A stretch of DNA of 7,235 nt. It comes from an uncultured Collinsella sp. GTDB lineage: Bacteria > Actinomycetota > Coriobacteriia > Coriobacteriales > Coriobacteriaceae. Both the position numbers and the translations under genes were made by a program. The stretch covers positions 1 through 7,235 of the forward strand of contig CAUCKA010000046.1 of the NCBI GenBank assembly GCA_958443265.1, read 5' to 3'. Each line of letters begins with the position of its first letter. Within the stretch, counting starts at the first letter, position 1. Shown here piece after piece: positions 6,567 to 7,235 of this stretch. Below the pieces are notes generated by a model. The model was not told the origin of the DNA and did no database searches. It was given only the letters and a program-made list of their open reading frames with translations.

Positions 6567-6622
6567 CAATCGATACCCATCAATGATGCCGGCGTGTGCA
6601 ATTCGCGCCGTATGGGCGCCCG

Positions 6623-6666
6623 AACAGAAACTGTTTTGCAGTGATGTTCAGGCGCTCTGCTATTAT
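6623..6666 (+). promoter_or_regulatory. Putative promoter with adjoining dyad for the downstream membrane-protein gene
   Basis: Seen: an extended -10 element, TGC followed by TATTAT at 6661-6666, and a -35-like TTGCAG at 6636-6641 with a longish 19-base spacer. Directly against the -35 box lies AACAG AAA CTGTT (6623-6635), a perfect 5-bp dyad that could be an operator. Transcription would start near 6673, inside the left arm of the hairpin that follows, about 85 bases before the next gene. Motif match only; the spacer is longer than ideal. Confidence 0.45.
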
Positions 6667-6701
6667 CCCCTTTACCCCTGCGGAGTAAAGGGGTGTTTAT
6701 T
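6667..6701 (+). terminator. Intrinsic terminator-like hairpin after kdgT
   Basis: Seen: CCCCTTTAC at 6667-6675 pairs perfectly with GTAAAGGGG at 6685-6693 around a 9-base loop, followed by the moderately U-rich tail TGTTTATT. It lies about 100 bases after the kdgT stop. The stem is strong but the tail is interrupted by G and A, so termination may be partial. It overlaps the likely start point of the next transcript. Confidence 0.65.
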
Positions 6702-6756
6702 GCCCTGATTCGAATTGGGCGATTCTGACCACTTGGGTATTGAAGGGATGGCGCTA

Positions 6757-7235
6757 GTGGTTAAGGCACTCAAGATTGAGATATTCGTGCTATGCATGAT
6801 TGTTCTTATCGGGCTTGCCGTGCGAAGTCGTCGCTCCTTGTTCTCGAGCACCCAGCAGCTATTGTTTAGCATGCTTGGCTACACCTCTGCCGCGTACATA
6901 TTATTCGATATGATCTGGACGCTTTCGGACGGTGTGGACGGCACGTTGGGCATTGCTGCCAACTGGATTTCCAACGCGGTTTCGTTTTCGCTCTTTGCTA
7001 TCGCGTGTCTCATTTGGTTTATCTATTCCGAGACGGTGCAGGGTTCTCGTCTTTTGACCTCGCGCTATAGGGTGGTGCTTGTAGCGTTGCCTACGGCTCT
7101 GGTGGTCGTGCTGGCGTTTACCAGTTACTGGACGCACGCCCTGTTCTATATCGATTCGCAGGGCGTGTATCGTCGCGGCTTTGCCTATATGATCCAGCCC
7201 ATCGTCAGCTACTGTTACGTTATACATACGTCCCT
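6757..7235 (+). CDS. Multi-pass membrane protein, probable N-terminal sensor region of a signalling protein (partial, runs off right edge)
   Basis: Seen: 159 codons and two bases remain open to the window end. Hydrophobic segments lie at about 6-22, 33-53, 66-90 and 106-124, with a fifth probably starting near 143. Short basic loops (RSRR, TSRYR) suggest the cytoplasmic sides. A loop HALFYIDSQGVYRRG after the fourth segment resembles the N-terminal membrane sensor domains of many Firmicute and actinobacterial GGDEF/EAL proteins and some histidine kinases. The output domain would lie beyond the window, so its type is unknown. The start is taken as GTG 6757, with GAAGGG (6742-6747) nine bases before it; the in-frame ATG 6748 abuts that site and would add three residues. 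It is preceded by a promoter candidate and separated from kdgT by a hairpin, so it is probably its own unit. The call of a signalling sensor is an inference from pattern, not a recognised domain. Confidence 0.6.
   Translation, partial: MVKALKIEIFVLCMIVLIGLAVRSRRSLFSSTQQLLFSMLGYTSAAYILFDMIWTLSDGVDGTLGIAANWISNAVSFSLFAIACLIWFIYSETVQGSRLLTSRYRVVLVALPTALVVVLAFTSYWTHALFYIDSQGVYRRGFAYMIQPIVSYCYVIHTS

Noticed and set aside
5445..6569. Long minus-strand open frame (374 codons) across kdgT
   Set aside because: It lies exactly antisense to kdgT, is extremely rich in D, R, G, H and Q with no recognisable domain, and follows from the GC-rich codon use of the plus-strand gene. kdgT matches a known family over its whole length.

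Overview
The window reads as a GC-rich gut anaerobe, most likely a coriobacterium such as Collinsella. That assignment is an inference from the codon bias (GC-ending codons throughout), the tight operons, and the mix of an electron-transferring lactate dehydrogenase module with AzlCD and KdgT transporters. It has not been checked by any search. Most of the window is ordinary core metabolism; the unusual part is the left edge.

Left edge (1 to about 135). The first ~120 bases are clearly AT-richer (about 38% GC by hand count) than everything after them (about 60%). The minus strand there carries the first 17 codons of an ArdA-type antirestriction protein, a hallmark of conjugative and other mobile elements. 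The chromosomal-type sequence begins abruptly inside a gene for an FAD-linked oxidase that lacks its N-terminal FAD-loop region. The simplest reading is that one end of a mobile element lies in or against this gene and has cut off its 5' end.

Electron-transfer operon (121-3461, + strand). The truncated FAD-linked 2-hydroxyacid (lactate/glycolate-type) dehydrogenase is followed, with a 4-base overlap, by etfB and then directly by etfA. EtfA carries an N-terminal ferredoxin domain with eight cysteines for two [4Fe-4S] clusters. The combination resembles the lactate dehydrogenase/EtfAB complex of Acetobacterium woodii, where lactate oxidation is coupled to NAD+ reduction at the expense of reduced ferredoxin. 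If the dehydrogenase is really broken, the two Etf subunits are left without their operon partner.

Middle (3458-5402). An HD-domain phosphohydrolase-like gene on the minus strand converges on etfA; the two stop codons interlock in one CTAG. Divergent from it is an azlC-azlD pair, predicted to export branched-chain amino acids. A perfect 11-bp inverted repeat lies between the HD gene and azlC and covers the likely azlC translation start.

Right (5403-7235). A 141-base gap leads to kdgT, a 2-keto-3-deoxygluconate permease homologue. It is followed by a terminator-like hairpin that overlaps a good promoter candidate for the next gene. That gene is a multi-pass membrane protein, probably the sensor part of a signalling protein, and it runs off the right end. 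No rRNA, tRNA, CRISPR array or insertion sequence was seen.
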